Shown: positions 7,529 to 16,624 of the stretch, in pieces
Position numbering within the stretch: the stretch's first letter is position 1
How the letters are laid out: each line of letters begins with the position of its first letter
Assembly (NCBI GenBank): GCA_964599775.1
Contig: CAZRGZ010000005.1
Coordinates: 1 to 64,000, forward strand
Direction: 5' to 3'
Source: CAZRGZ01 sp964599775
GTDB lineage: Bacteria > Patescibacteriota > Saccharimonadia > Saccharimonadales > Saccharimonadaceae
DNA length: 64,000 nucleotides
The notes under the pieces: model-generated
What the model was told of the DNA's origin: nothing
Seen by the model: the letters and a program-made list of their open reading frames with translations, nothing else
Databases searched by the model: none
Position numbers and translations under genes: made by a program

Positions 7529-9766
7529 ATGATGGCGGAAATTCCCTCTCGATCACCTGAGTCATACCCTCCGTCGCCTGAAGCGAAGGAGGGTATTGAG
7601 CGTCGTCGAGTTTATTCGTCGGTGCTTTCGGGGGAAGTTTTTTTTAAAGAAGATGGCGAGATTAAAAGTGAAACTCTGGCCGACAAAGTTACTGAAGGTA
7701 ACTTGATAGTTGATCGCGATGCTGGGCTCATACGCTTTGGAGAAGAACCTTCAGATGAAGCCTACGAGGCGCTAGCAGGTCTGAAGATGTTAAGCCTAGA
7801 GGGGGCGCAAGCATTAGTTGGTGAAATAGATATAAAAGACGGTGCAATTTTAAAAGTACTCAAAGACCCCACTACTCACTCTTCCTACGCTATTTTTAAG
7901 GGCAGTGGCCCGAACTTTTCCTCAGAAGGAGTAGGAGGATATTTACGATACAACGAGACAGATGAAAAAGGAAACCGTGTAAAAATTTTTGAACTTGATC
8001 ATGGTGGCACAGTTGATATATCTGGAGGCGAAAGTGCTCTAAGATACGAGTTTAAGCTGGAAGGTGCAACTGAACATCTAGAAACTGTAGCGGAAGTGAA
8101 CGCTCACATAGTAGCTCTTGAAGCAGAAAAAAAGAGACTTCTTGCTCAAAAAAATGAGCGTGAGCAACGACAAGAAGAGCCGTTTATTCCGCCTATACCG
8201 GAGCCGTTTGTGCCATCACAAGAATCTCCAGAAGAAAGGCGGCTTCGCCAAGAAGCAGCCGATAGAGAATGGGAACTACAAAGGGAAAGAGATCGTAGTT
8301 TAGCTGAAAAACGAGAGCATCATGAAGACCTGGTAGAGGCATTAAATAATGCTCGTGAACGATTCGCGCGCATGACGGCCGATAAAATGGATCGAGCGAC
8401 AGGGCTTTTGTGGACAGACAAGAAAGAGGCTGCGTATAGGGAAGCTGAAGAAGCATATGACACCCTTTATAAACGTGTTGCTGCAACAGGGATAGCCTAT
8501 TTGGATAGTAAGGGGGAAGTTGCACCTTATCAACACACGGAGCTAGCGACGCTATATGTTGTTGAAGAGCAGCGCAAACTAAGGCAACGTACTGAGGAGG
8601 TGAGACTAGAAGCTTTAGACTCTAGTAAACTAAAACAATGGATAGCTGAAAGTAGGCTTGGCCGATTAGCATCAGGCGTTGCCCTTGGTATGGGGACAAG
8701 AGGAGTATTGGGGCTGGCAACTGGTGGAGTTGGCTGGGGAACAGGTATCGTTGCCGGTGCAATCAGTGGTGGAGCATTGGGCGCCTTTGGGGGCAAGCGC
8801 CGTGGTATTCGCGAAAGTGCACGAGAATCTATGCAAGGTCTTGGTACCGAATTGGAGGAGTTGCAAGGTAGAATAACACCGGGACAAGATGTTGATACAA
8901 TACTCGGTATAGATAAAAAACGGGAACAGGCGATTGAACGTTCTCGCAAACGTGTCGCGCGCCGTATGCGGCGTGGATTAGCACAAGGTGCTATGTATGG
9001 TGCTTTCGGTGCTGCTGTAGGTCAAGGTGCTGCAGAGCTATTTTGGGGTGGTGATACGGCTTCCGGTACTAGTAATGGAGAAATAGGGGGGAGTGATGCG
9101 GGTGAAGCTACAGGACCTGAAGTAAAGACACATGAGTTATCTTCTAGCGAGCTACTTGAACGATATGCTGGTGATACTGCAGCTGAGGCGAGGGATATTC
9201 AACTAGGCGAAGGTCCTTATCGGTTATTTGAAGATATGGGTATTCCGGAAAGTGAGTGGGAAGACCTTTATAGAAATGAAAATTTAATGAACCAACTTAT
9301 AGAGAATGGAGATGCCTATTCGTTAGAAGCTACTGGTGAGCAAGGCTATGGGTGGGGAATTGCGCATGCTGGTGAAATGAGTAATGCTTCCATTGTAGAT
9401 ATTTACCAGGCCGCAGGGATGGAAACAAGCGTCACTGAAGTAGTAGGCGCCGATGGTCATATCACTGAAGTGGACCCTGGTTTAGCTGAGGGTAATAATT
9501 TTGATATTTCCCCACGCGCTATTGAGTCAGCTCAACGGCTGGGTGAAGGTTTGGCAGATATTGACAGTAGGTACAATAGCGTTGATATAAATGCAAATAG
9601 GTTGCCAGAGGTTGTTGAGATTATACAAACCAATCCTACTTTTATGCAGCAGTTTGATATAATAAGTAAAGATGTTGGTTTAGTATTGAGGGGGGAACCT
9701 GACCCACAGGTTGTACAGCAACTCATGAATCAGCTTTCGGCGAATGGACTAGTAACAACAAGTTAA
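7529..9766 (+). CDS. large CPR-type protein with glycine-zipper segments
   Basis: A 745-residue protein of unknown function. The N-terminal third looks globular and beta-rich. Residues about 190-290 and 320-370 are charged and probably coiled coil. Two Gly/Ala-rich hydrophobic stretches follow, near residues 380-420 (GLATGGVGWGTGIVAGAISG) and 484-502 (GLAQGAMYGAFGAAVGQGAA), which resemble membrane-inserting glycine zippers separated by a basic loop. The C-terminal 240 residues are acidic. No clear ribosome binding site precedes the start at 7529 (ATGATG), which suggests coupling to the gene 13 bases upstream. An envelope-spanning role is only a guess. Confidence 0.68.
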   Translation: MMAEIPSRSPESYPPSPEAKEGIERRRVYSSVLSGEVFFKEDGEIKSETLADKVTEGNLIVDRDAGLIRFGEEPSDEAYEALAGLKMLSLEGAQALVGEIDIKDGAILKVLKDPTTHSSYAIFKGSGPNFSSEGVGGYLRYNETDEKGNRVKIFELDHGGTVDISGGESALRYEFKLEGATEHLETVAEVNAHIVALEAEKKRLLAQKNEREQRQEEPFIPPIPEPFVPSQESPEERRLRQEAADREWELQRERDRSLAEKREHHEDLVEALNNARERFARMTADKMDRATGLLWTDKKEAAYREAEEAYDTLYKRVAATGIAYLDSKGEVAPYQHTELATLYVVEEQRKLRQRTEEVRLEALDSSKLKQWIAESRLGRLASGVALGMGTRGVLGLATGGVGWGTGIVAGAISGGALGAFGGKRRGIRESARESMQGLGTELEELQGRITPGQDVDTILGIDKKREQAIERSRKRVARRMRRGLAQGAMYGAFGAAVGQGAAELFWGGDTASGTSNGEIGGSDAGEATGPEVKTHELSSSELLERYAGDTAAEARDIQLGEGPYRLFEDMGIPESEWEDLYRNENLMNQLIENGDAYSLEATGEQGYGWGIAHAGEMSNASIVDIYQAAGMETSVTEVVGADGHITEVDPGLAEGNNFDISPRAIESAQRLGEGLADIDSRYNSVDINANRLPEVVEIIQTNPTFMQQFDIISKDVGLVLRGEPDPQVVQQLMNQLSANGLVTTS

Positions 9767-9776
9767 GGGGGCGAGT

Positions 9777-10205
9777 ATGTTTCAGTTAGATGATAGTTTT
9801 TTGCAAAGCTTGGGGATATCTGACCTACCTGAAGATCAAAAAAATGAATTTTTACAGCATATCTACCAGGAACTAGAGCTACGGGTTGGTGAAAAACTAG
9901 CACAAGGTATGAGTGAAGAGCAGATGGCTGAGTTTGAGAGTATTCTCGACCGTGACGAAAGTAAAGTTCGTGGATGGCTAGAGACAAATGTGCCAGATTA
10001 TGAGCAGCAAGAGGATTATCAGAATATGGTAAGGGCTTTACAAGATACGGGTAAAGAAATAACTATTGATGCACTCGCTGATTACACAGCTACAAAATGG
10101 TTGGCGATAAATCGGCCAAACTATCGTGAGGTGGTGGCACAAACACTTGAAGAATTAAAGAATGAGATTATACAAAACCGCGATGCTATTTTAGCTGAAG
10201 GTTAG
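9777..10205 (+). CDS. DUF5663-like protein
   Basis: A 142-residue acidic protein. The first 65 residues (FLQSLGISDLPEDQKNEFLQ, then ELELRVGEKL and EEQMAEFE) match my memory of the DUF5663 domain, a helical domain common in CPR proteins and of unknown function. The rest is helical with a few aromatic residues and no membrane segment. GGGGGCG lies just before the ATG. It is the third gene of the unit behind infB, and its stop overlaps the stop of fmt on the other strand. Confidence 0.7.
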   Translation: MFQLDDSFLQSLGISDLPEDQKNEFLQHIYQELELRVGEKLAQGMSEEQMAEFESILDRDESKVRGWLETNVPDYEQQEDYQNMVRALQDTGKEITIDALADYTATKWLAINRPNYREVVAQTLEELKNEIIQNRDAILAEG

Positions 10206-11101
10206 TGTAGTCCAGCTAAAAAGGCTTCGCCTGACATGGTTTTGCCGCTGGGCGCGATAAGTTCGATAATCTCTAGATAAGTGTTGTGGGCACACGGAAT
10301 GGGGAGCGCAACAGAAGGGGTGGAAGAAGTTCTTGCTTTGGTAATAATAATCTCTTTACCTTTTACCGTAAGGCGACTTTTAGGCCATGTGGCAAAAGCT
10401 CGAATTTCACGTTCAAGCTGCACAGCCGATTTAGTAACCGGATCGAGTATTCCGTCAGCTTTAGTAATGAGTTTTGTGTAAGTAGCTTCAGCGTCGTTTT
10501 GTGGCTGTGGCTGAAGTGTGCCGTCGAGGATAGCTGGTAAATGTTCCACAAGTAATTCTTTACCTAATGAGAGGAGCTGGGTGGTGAGTGCTTGTTTTGA
10601 CTCGTGACCACTGAGCGTTATCTTTTCTTGGGCCCAAATAGGGCCGGCATCCATGGCCTTCACGAGCTTCATGAGTGAAACGCCTGTTTGATCACGCCCT
10701 TCTAAAATGGCGGTCTCAATGGGGGTTGAGCCTCGGTATTCTGGTAGAAGCGATGGATGAATATTAACGATACCTTTTGGAAATAGGTCGATGATATCTT
10801 GGGGGACCATTTTCCCGTAGGCTACGAGCACGGCTGCTTCGGCGTTATATGAAGTTAGCTGTTCCTTTATATCGCGCAGCTTTTCGGGCAGAAGTACCGG
10901 GATGTTGTGCGCCTCGGCGACTGCCTGGATTTCTAGCTGACGTGCTTTGCGCGACGTGCCTTTACTGTAGTTTGCGACGATAGCTTTTACGTCATAGCCC
11001 TCATTTATTAAAGCCTGTAAAGTTGGCGCACCATCCGGCTCAAAGCCGGTGCTGAGGCGCTCATTGCCAAAGAATATCAGAGTGTTTGATGTTTTTGTCA
11101 T
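10202..11101 (-). CDS. fmt: methionyl-tRNA formyltransferase
   Basis: A 299-residue enzyme that formylates Met-tRNAi with 10-formyltetrahydrofolate. The catalytic block NIHPSLLPEYRGSTPIETAI (about residues 112-131) holds the Asn, His and the Asp-bearing region of the formyltransferase family, and a C-terminal OB-like tRNA-binding domain follows (KADGILDPV onward). The start overlaps the end of def by 41 bases. priA, def and fmt run in this order on the minus strand, a common bacterial arrangement. Its stop overlaps tail to tail with the DUF5663 gene. Confidence 0.93.
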   Translation of the reverse strand: MTKTSNTLIFFGNERLSTGFEPDGAPTLQALINEGYDVKAIVANYSKGTSRKARQLEIQAVAEAHNIPVLLPEKLRDIKEQLTSYNAEAAVLVAYGKMVPQDIIDLFPKGIVNIHPSLLPEYRGSTPIETAILEGRDQTGVSLMKLVKAMDAGPIWAQEKITLSGHESKQALTTQLLSLGKELLVEHLPAILDGTLQPQPQNDAEATYTKLITKADGILDPVTKSAVQLEREIRAFATWPKSRLTVKGKEIIITKARTSSTPSVALPIPCAHNTYLEIIELIAPSGKTMSGEAFLAGLH

Positions 11102-11636
11102 AATCTAACTTTTCCAGGTCGCCTTTATCGTTCAATGTGAAGAATGCTTCTTCATCATCCTTTATATGATCGATGAATAGAATACCGTTAGTGTGATCAA
11201 TCTCGTGTTGAATGACTCGAGCAAGAAATCCCTCAGCCTTTATGCGTACCTCATGCCCATTAATGTCGAGTGCTTTAACTCGTATTTTTGTATGGCGTGG
11301 CACTAATCCGTAAATGTCCTTCACGCTTAAGCAGCCTTCATGTTCGTAAACAACATCACCCTCAGCCTTGACGATCTCTGGGTTGATAAGAATGGTAAAG
11401 TCACGGTTTTCTTTGTTGTCGAAGTCACTTCGTACAATTATGACACGTTCGAGTTGGTCAACTTGCACGGCAGCAAGTGCAGCGCCAATTTCGTAGGGGC
11501 GTGAATCTTCCCAATCTAAAGTGGCGCTGATCATATCATTTGCGAGCTTCTTGATTTCATCGGTGATAACATGCACACGATGAGATTTTTTGCGCAAATG
11601 AGGATTTGGCAAAGTAATAATTGATTCTTTTTTCAT
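11061..11636 (-). CDS. def: peptide deformylase
   Basis: A 191-residue metal-dependent enzyme that removes the formyl group from nascent peptides. The three family motifs are present in variant form: IGAALAAVQ for GxGLAAxQ, EGCLS with the metal-binding Cys, and QHEIDHTNG for HExDH. An in-frame ATG nine bases upstream (11645) lies inside the -10 box TATAAT, so the start at 11636 is preferred; the transcript would then have almost no leader. The 3' end overlaps fmt, which acts in the opposite step of the same cycle. Confidence 0.93.
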   Translation of the reverse strand: MKKESIITLPNPHLRKKSHRVHVITDEIKKLANDMISATLDWEDSRPYEIGAALAAVQVDQLERVIIVRSDFDNKENRDFTILINPEIVKAEGDVVYEHEGCLSVKDIYGLVPRHTKIRVKALDINGHEVRIKAEGFLARVIQHEIDHTNGILFIDHIKDDEEAFFTLNDKGDLEKLDYDKNIKHSDILWQ

Positions 11637-11643
11637 TGTCCTC

Positions 11644-11672
11644 ATTATACCGGAAAAGGGTGCTGTTTTACA
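11644..11672 (-). promoter_or_regulatory. promoter of def-fmt, leaderless type
   Basis: Reading the minus strand: TGTAAA (11672-11667), 17 bases, TATAAT (11649-11644). The start codon at 11636 begins 8 bases after the -10 box, so transcription should start at or next to the ATG. Confidence 0.65.
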
Positions 11673-11683
11673 GTCGGATTAAA

Positions 11684-13627
11684 CTATAAAAGGCTGACGG
11701 GATCAAGTTCGACTTGCCATTTAGCATCAGGGACGGAATCGAGGATGTTTACAAGGTGTTCACGGCGAGGGCTTTTTAAAATAAGCTGCCACCGAAAAGT
11801 GTCGCGGACACGTTCATAGAACGCAGGACTAGGGCCGAGGATGGTAATATCATCGTGCTTCACTTCTCGTAGTTTTTTAGCAAGGTCCCTGCAGGCCCGT
11901 ATTGCACCGGCTTCCGTTTTGTAAATGCAAGTAAGCTTTAACAGATAAACAAATGGGGGAAAGGCCCCTCTTTTTCGTTCTTTGATCGCCTCGCGGTAGA
12001 ATGCATCATAATTTTGTTCAATACCATATACGATGCTGGGATGGCGGGGCTGGTAGCTTTGTATAATCATTCTACTGGCATGATGAGAACGACCAATACG
12101 ACCGCGGACCTGGGCGATAAGCTGGAACACTCTCTCGCTTGATTGATAATCTGGCAGCGAGAGTCCACTATCTGCCTGAACGATGCCGACTGTCCGGAGC
12201 TGTGGCAGGTCAAGTCCCTTCGCTATTACTTGCGTACCGACAATAATATCTATACTACCGTTGTAAAGTTCTTGATACCTGTTTTCTACGCGTTGATCGT
12301 GTATAGTGTCGGTATCAAAGCGGGCAATGTTTGCCTTTGGAAAAAGTTTTTGTAGTTCTTCCGTGATAAGTTTCGTGCCGATTCCTTTGTGTATTATATC
12401 GGTGGTCTGGCAGGTTGGACATGCCGTTGGCACCTTTTCTTTATAGTTACATATGTGGCAGCGGAGTTCGAAATGGTCGTTGTGAAGGGTGAGGGGTGTA
12501 AAGCATCGATAGCAGTTAGCTGTCCAGCCACAACTTTCGCAAAGTGTTGTTGGGGCGCTCCCGCGCCGATTGTGAAAGATAAGCGATTGATGACCGTTGC
12601 TAAATGTGGATTCTATTTGCTCTAGTAGTGTAGTGGAGAAAAACCGATGTTTTGTGAAAGATTCCTTTTGTTTCATATCTACCACTGTAATTTTGGGCGG
12701 TTGTGCGTTACTTCTGGCTGTTCTTGAGAGAGAGATGGTAGGTCGCTGGCTTGCCTGGGCAAGGAAACTATCCGCAATAGAGGGAGTGGCGCTTCCCAGC
12801 ACGAGTCGACCTTGGTGAAATTGTGAAAGCATACTTGCGGTGCGAAGGGCTGAATAACGCGGTGATTGCTCTTGTTTAAGGCTTGGTTCATGGCACTCGT
12901 CGATAATAATGAGCCCGATCTTTTTAAGAGGGCTAAATAGCGCTGAGCGAGGACCAATAACGATAAGTGGGTGTGGGGAGGTCAAGCACTGCTGCCAGGC
13001 AATATGTCGCTCAGCTTCAGACATAGCCGAATGAGTAATGATTATATGGGCAAAGTGGTGATTGAATTCAGCAATAAGTTGAGAAGTAAGCGCGATTTCT
13101 GGTACTACAACAATTGATGACATACCTTGTTGCATGGTGCGTTTCGCTAATTCTATATAGACCTGTGTCTTCCCTGACCCGGTCACCCCACGCAGTAGGG
13201 CCGTACCTGGTGACATGTTCTGCACTCGAGTGATTGCGGCGATCTGTTCATCATTGAGTACAATTTTTGTTCGTTCTCTCTCGGGGTAGTATAATTTTCT
13301 CTGTGTTTTACGACGCTTTTTTTGTACGCCGCGTGGTAGGATTGTTTGCCATACTTCGGCCGGGTGAGTTTTATAATAGTCGCTCATCCAACTGGCAAGC
13401 TGAATAAGTTGCACTGGAAGCGGTGTTGATTCTATGAGCCGAACTATAGATTTTGTAGTAAAACTAGGCTTTTGACTTATTTTTTGGATAACGATTCCCG
13501 GCACTTCCTTTTTACCTACCGGAACAATAACGATAGCTCCAATGGAAAATTCAGCCTCACTCTGGTAAGTGAATGCTGACTGTTGGCGCCAGACATGAGC
13601 GATAGTCGCAACGAGATAATAATTCAT
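11684..13627 (-). CDS. priA: primosomal protein N' (replication restart helicase PriA)
   Basis: A 647-residue superfamily 2 helicase that reloads the replisome at collapsed forks. The N-terminal DNA-binding domain is followed by Walker A GVTGSGKT, a DECH-type Walker B (IIIDECHEPS), and the helicase C lobe with QVRGRIGRS. The zinc cluster is intact: CESCGW, CYRC, CHICNYK and CPTC. The start at 13627 is the first Met of the conserved N-terminal strand. It is the first gene of the priA-def-fmt group and diverges from the phosphoribosyltransferase-like gene, with a 37-base gap. Confidence 0.95.
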   Translation of the reverse strand: MNYYLVATIAHVWRQQSAFTYQSEAEFSIGAIVIVPVGKKEVPGIVIQKISQKPSFTTKSIVRLIESTPLPVQLIQLASWMSDYYKTHPAEVWQTILPRGVQKKRRKTQRKLYYPERERTKIVLNDEQIAAITRVQNMSPGTALLRGVTGSGKTQVYIELAKRTMQQGMSSIVVVPEIALTSQLIAEFNHHFAHIIITHSAMSEAERHIAWQQCLTSPHPLIVIGPRSALFSPLKKIGLIIIDECHEPSLKQEQSPRYSALRTASMLSQFHQGRLVLGSATPSIADSFLAQASQRPTISLSRTARSNAQPPKITVVDMKQKESFTKHRFFSTTLLEQIESTFSNGHQSLIFHNRRGSAPTTLCESCGWTANCYRCFTPLTLHNDHFELRCHICNYKEKVPTACPTCQTTDIIHKGIGTKLITEELQKLFPKANIARFDTDTIHDQRVENRYQELYNGSIDIIVGTQVIAKGLDLPQLRTVGIVQADSGLSLPDYQSSERVFQLIAQVRGRIGRSHHASRMIIQSYQPRHPSIVYGIEQNYDAFYREAIKERKRGAFPPFVYLLKLTCIYKTEAGAIRACRDLAKKLREVKHDDITILGPSPAFYERVRDTFRWQLILKSPRREHLVNILDSVPDAKWQVELDPVSLL

Positions 13628-13645
13628 TTATACCATTATATCTTA

Positions 13646-13654
13646 TGCTACACT
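13646..13654 (+). promoter_or_regulatory. extended -10 promoter of the PRTase-like gene
   Basis: TGC directly precedes TACACT (13649-13654). The ATG at 13665 is 10 bases further, so the leader is only a few bases. It lies in the short divergent region shared with priA. Confidence 0.55.
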
Positions 13655-13664
13655 GTAAATAAGC

Positions 13665-14327
13665 ATGAGTAGTATTTATTTTAAAAGTCGGGCTGATGCA
13701 GGACAGCAATTGGCCGCTGAATTGAAAAAATATCGATACGAGAATTGTGTCGTACTTGCCTTGAGTGATGGTGGTGTACAGGTGGGGGAACAGATAGCAG
13801 CTGAGCTTCACTGTATTTTAACCATGTTACTACTAGAAGAGATTGAAGTACCGGGTGAGTCGGTAACATTTGGTACGGTGGATCAGAATGGTGGCTTTTC
13901 ATTCAATAGTGCGCTTTCAAAAGGCGAGAAGGATGCCTATTATAGTGAGTTTCATGGCTATCTAGAGGAGCAAAAACGAGAAAGGTTTCAACACATGAAT
14001 CGCTTACTAGGCGAAGGCGGTATCCTCAGTAATGATATGTTACGGGATCGTGTGGTTATACTGGTGTCTGATGGTTTAAAACATGGTTCCGTACTTGATG
14101 CAGCGGCAGAGTTTTTAAAACCTATTCGGATTGAAAAGCTGATTATGGCAGCACCTATTGTATCTGTCGAGGCAGTTGATCGGATGCATGTTCTTGCCGA
14201 TGAATTACATGTTCTAGGGGTAACGGATAACTTCTTCGATGTGGATCATTATTATGATTTGAACGATATCCCCAGTCACGAAGAAACAATTCAAAAAATT
14301 AATGAAATTATCTTGAATTGGCGATGA
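13665..14327 (+). CDS. phosphoribosyltransferase-like protein, probably degenerate
   Basis: A 220-residue protein with the layout of the COG1926-type phosphoribosyltransferases: FKSRADAGQQLA at the N-terminus, a hood-like middle, and at about residues 126-140 the strand-loop VVILVSDGLKHGSVLDAA in the place of the PRPP-binding loop. The usual form is a hydrophobic strand followed by two acidic residues and GxxTG; here SDGLKHG replaces it, so one acidic residue and the Thr-Gly are lost. PRPP binding is therefore doubtful and a regulatory or other role is possible. The neighbours (priA, recJ) do not reveal a pathway. Confidence 0.62.
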   Translation: MSSIYFKSRADAGQQLAAELKKYRYENCVVLALSDGGVQVGEQIAAELHCILTMLLLEEIEVPGESVTFGTVDQNGGFSFNSALSKGEKDAYYSEFHGYLEEQKRERFQHMNRLLGEGGILSNDMLRDRVVILVSDGLKHGSVLDAAAEFLKPIRIEKLIMAAPIVSVEAVDRMHVLADELHVLGVTDNFFDVDHYYDLNDIPSHEETIQKINEIILNWR

Positions 14328-14432
14328 CAACCAATGTATGATGGTGAAGGCTACTTGTCATTTGAAGCAAATAACTGTAGAATTAATAGCAACGCACTAA
14401 AGAACTAATTATTATTGAGGATTAAGCAGAAT

Positions 14433-14735
14433 ATGCTAGATGTATTTATTACTTCCCGGGTGCGCCGTAAAATTATTGTCGTGTATGCAAAGTACCCTGA
14501 CTTTCGCACGCACGTACGTGGTTTAGCGAAACTGATCAAAGAAGATCCCGGGAATATCCAACGAGAGCTAAAGCGGCTTGAAAAAGTTGGTTTTTTGAAT
14601 AGCGAGAAACAAGGGAATACGAAAATTTACTCCACCAATAAGAATTTCTCTATTTTCAAAGAGCTACAAAGTATTGTTATTAAATCGCAGCAAGCACAGA
14701 CGCAGCGCACCAAGCGTCCTGTTGCTGATATGTAG
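14433..14735 (+). CDS. winged-helix transcriptional regulator
   Basis: A 100-residue basic protein with an ArsR/MarR-like winged helix: helices around residues 1-35, a recognition helix at NIQRELKRLEKVGFL (about 46-60) and a wing at EKQGNTKIYST. No metal-binding cysteines are present. The ATG at 14433 has GAGG 12 bases upstream and fits the domain; an upstream in-frame TTG would add six residues. It ends 5 bases before recJ, so the two are probably co-transcribed. The target is unknown. Confidence 0.78.
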   Translation: MLDVFITSRVRRKIIVVYAKYPDFRTHVRGLAKLIKEDPGNIQRELKRLEKVGFLNSEKQGNTKIYSTNKNFSIFKELQSIVIKSQQAQTQRTKRPVADM

Positions 14736-14740
14736 CGACC

Positions 14741-16384
14741 ATGGCACAGCATCCGCTGTTGCTTGAATTACTTATTGCTCGTGGCTTACATGATGAAGCT
14801 GAACAACAAGCTTTTTTATCGCCACACTATGAAGCAAAGCATGATCCGTTTTTGTTGCCTGATATGCAAGCAGCGGTGGACCGGCTTGTAGCTGCTCGGG
14901 AAAAGCAAGAGCGAATTACTATTTACGGTGATTATGATATTGATGGTTTAACGGCTACCAGCGTACTTTTAGATGCTTTCGCATCTTTTGGTTTTAAGCA
15001 TGTAGACGCGTTTATTCCTAATCGTTTTGTAGAAGGTTATGGCTTAACTGTTGATGCAATAGAAAAAATTGCGAGCGAGGGTGCCGAGCTTGTAGTAACG
15101 GTAGATTGTGGGAGCCTGAGTCATAAAGAGATTGAACATGCCAACGCACTTGGCCTGGATGTTATCGTTACCGACCACCATAATGTAGCTGAAGTCATGC
15201 CGCCTGCAGTTGCAACTATTAACCCTAAAAGAAAGGATCACGCGTATCCCTTTATTGATCTCGCAGGAGTGGGTGTTGCTTTTAAACTAGTGCAGGCACT
15301 GCAAACATGTTTAGATGGGTTGCCCCCGGGTCAAGAAAAGTGGCTCCTCGACCTGGTGGCCTTAGGGACCGTATGCGATGTCGTGACGCTCGTAGATGAA
15401 AATCGTACCAATGTGTACTGGGGGCTGAAAGTGCTCGCAAAGACCCGCCGAGCGGGGCTCAAGGCTTTAATGGCGGTAGCTGGTATAAAACCAGAAGAGG
15501 TGACCGCAAGGGCGCTTGGCTTTGGACTTGGTCCCCGTATGAATGCAGCTGGCAGGTTGGATACAGCTCAGATAGCCTTAAATATGTTAACGACAACAGA
15601 TCCAGTAGAGGCTTTGCGTTTGGCAGAGCAACTAGATGCAATGAATACTGAGCGGCGTGCCGAACAAAATCGTATATTCGAGGAAGCTCAGCTACAAGCG
15701 GAGAAGCTCCGAGATGACCCTGTGCTCGTAGTTAGTGACCCAAGTTGGTCGCATGGAATTATCGGTATTGTAGCAGCAAAGCTGCTTGAAAAATACAAAA
15801 AGCCAACCTACGTTTTGCAAGAGGTGAACGAGACAAGTAAAGGTTCAGCACGCAGTTTTGGGGATTTCAGTGCGGCTGACGCAATCCGAGCAAGCGAAAT
15901 GCACATTATAAAAGGTGGTGGCCATAAACTAGCGGCTGGTGTGACCCTGGAAACTAAAAAAATTGATGATTTCCGCAAGAGCGTGAATAGCTATTATCAT
16001 TCTCTAAAGCTATCTGATCAATTGCAGCATTTAGCACCAAAAGCGGAGCTTGTGCAGCCACATTTTTCATATATCGATGAAGCACTGATAGAAGCGCTGG
16101 CACTTCTTGAGCCCTTTGGCAATGGCAATCCTGAGCCGGTTTTTCAGTTTGATGGTTTAACCGTTATTCACATCAGAAAGATGGGCGACAAGGATCAGCA
16201 TGTAAAGTTACAACTTGAAGACGAAAAAGGGTTAGTCCTACCCATGCTGGCCTTTAATGCCCCTGATCATTTTTATGCAGCCCCTGGTACGAGAGTTCGA
16301 GCCTGGTGTCATGTGACATTAAACGAATGGAGGGGGTTGCGTAGTGTCGAAGGAAGGCTTTTAGAGTTGCAAGCTCTTTCTTGA
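14741..16384 (+). CDS. recJ: single-stranded-DNA-specific exonuclease RecJ
   Basis: A 547-residue DHH-family 5'-3' exonuclease used in recombination and mismatch repair. The phosphoesterase motifs are clear: YGDYDIDGLTATS (motif I), VTVDCG (motif II) and VTDHHN (motif III, the DHH), then DHHA1 with GGGHKLAAGVTLE near residue 390 and a C-terminal OB fold. It uses ATG at 14741, 5 bases after the winged-helix gene, and stops at TGA, which supports the standard code here. The rpsU promoter lies in its last codons. Confidence 0.95.
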   Translation: MAQHPLLLELLIARGLHDEAEQQAFLSPHYEAKHDPFLLPDMQAAVDRLVAAREKQERITIYGDYDIDGLTATSVLLDAFASFGFKHVDAFIPNRFVEGYGLTVDAIEKIASEGAELVVTVDCGSLSHKEIEHANALGLDVIVTDHHNVAEVMPPAVATINPKRKDHAYPFIDLAGVGVAFKLVQALQTCLDGLPPGQEKWLLDLVALGTVCDVVTLVDENRTNVYWGLKVLAKTRRAGLKALMAVAGIKPEEVTARALGFGLGPRMNAAGRLDTAQIALNMLTTTDPVEALRLAEQLDAMNTERRAEQNRIFEEAQLQAEKLRDDPVLVVSDPSWSHGIIGIVAAKLLEKYKKPTYVLQEVNETSKGSARSFGDFSAADAIRASEMHIIKGGGHKLAAGVTLETKKIDDFRKSVNSYYHSLKLSDQLQHLAPKAELVQPHFSYIDEALIEALALLEPFGNGNPEPVFQFDGLTVIHIRKMGDKDQHVKLQLEDEKGLVLPMLAFNAPDHFYAAPGTRVRAWCHVTLNEWRGLRSVEGRLLELQALS

Positions 16385-16395
16385 TCTGTTACAAT
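16367..16395 (+). promoter_or_regulatory. promoter of rpsU inside the recJ 3' end
   Basis: TTGCAA (16367-16372), 17 bases, TACAAT (16390-16395). The rpsU ATG is at 16405, so the expected leader is about 3 bases. Confidence 0.65.
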
Positions 16396-16404
16396 ATAAA
16401 AGAT

Positions 16405-16620
16405 ATGATACAAGTTACACGTAAAGATAAGAACGAAGCGGTTGAAAACATGCTCCGTCGGTTTAACCGCCGTGTTCTACAGTCAGGCGTACTGGCTGCA
16501 GCAAAGGCATCTCAACGTTTTTCGAAGCCAATGTCTAAGGTAGAGCGTCGTAAAAAAGCGATTACTCGAAAACAACGACGCGCTGAAAAGCTACTAAACA
16601 ATCGTCTCGGCAAGCGGTAG
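16405..16620 (+). CDS. rpsU: 30S ribosomal protein S21
   Basis: A 71-residue, very basic small-subunit protein matching bS21: MIQVTRKDKNEAVENMLRRF at the start and KVERRKKAITRKQRRAEK near the end. An upstream in-frame TTG at 16381 would add eight residues but lies within recJ and ahead of the -10 box, so the ATG at 16405 is preferred. There is no Shine-Dalgarno sequence, consistent with a near-leaderless mRNA. yqeY follows after four bases. Confidence 0.93.
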   Translation: MIQVTRKDKNEAVENMLRRFNRRVLQSGVLAAAKASQRFSKPMSKVERRKKAITRKQRRAEKLLNNRLGKR

Positions 16621-16624
16621 GTTT

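Noticed and set aside
16381..16404. TTG start for ribosomal protein S21
   Set aside because: It lies in the recJ stop and upstream of the expected transcript start; known S21 begins like the ATG version.
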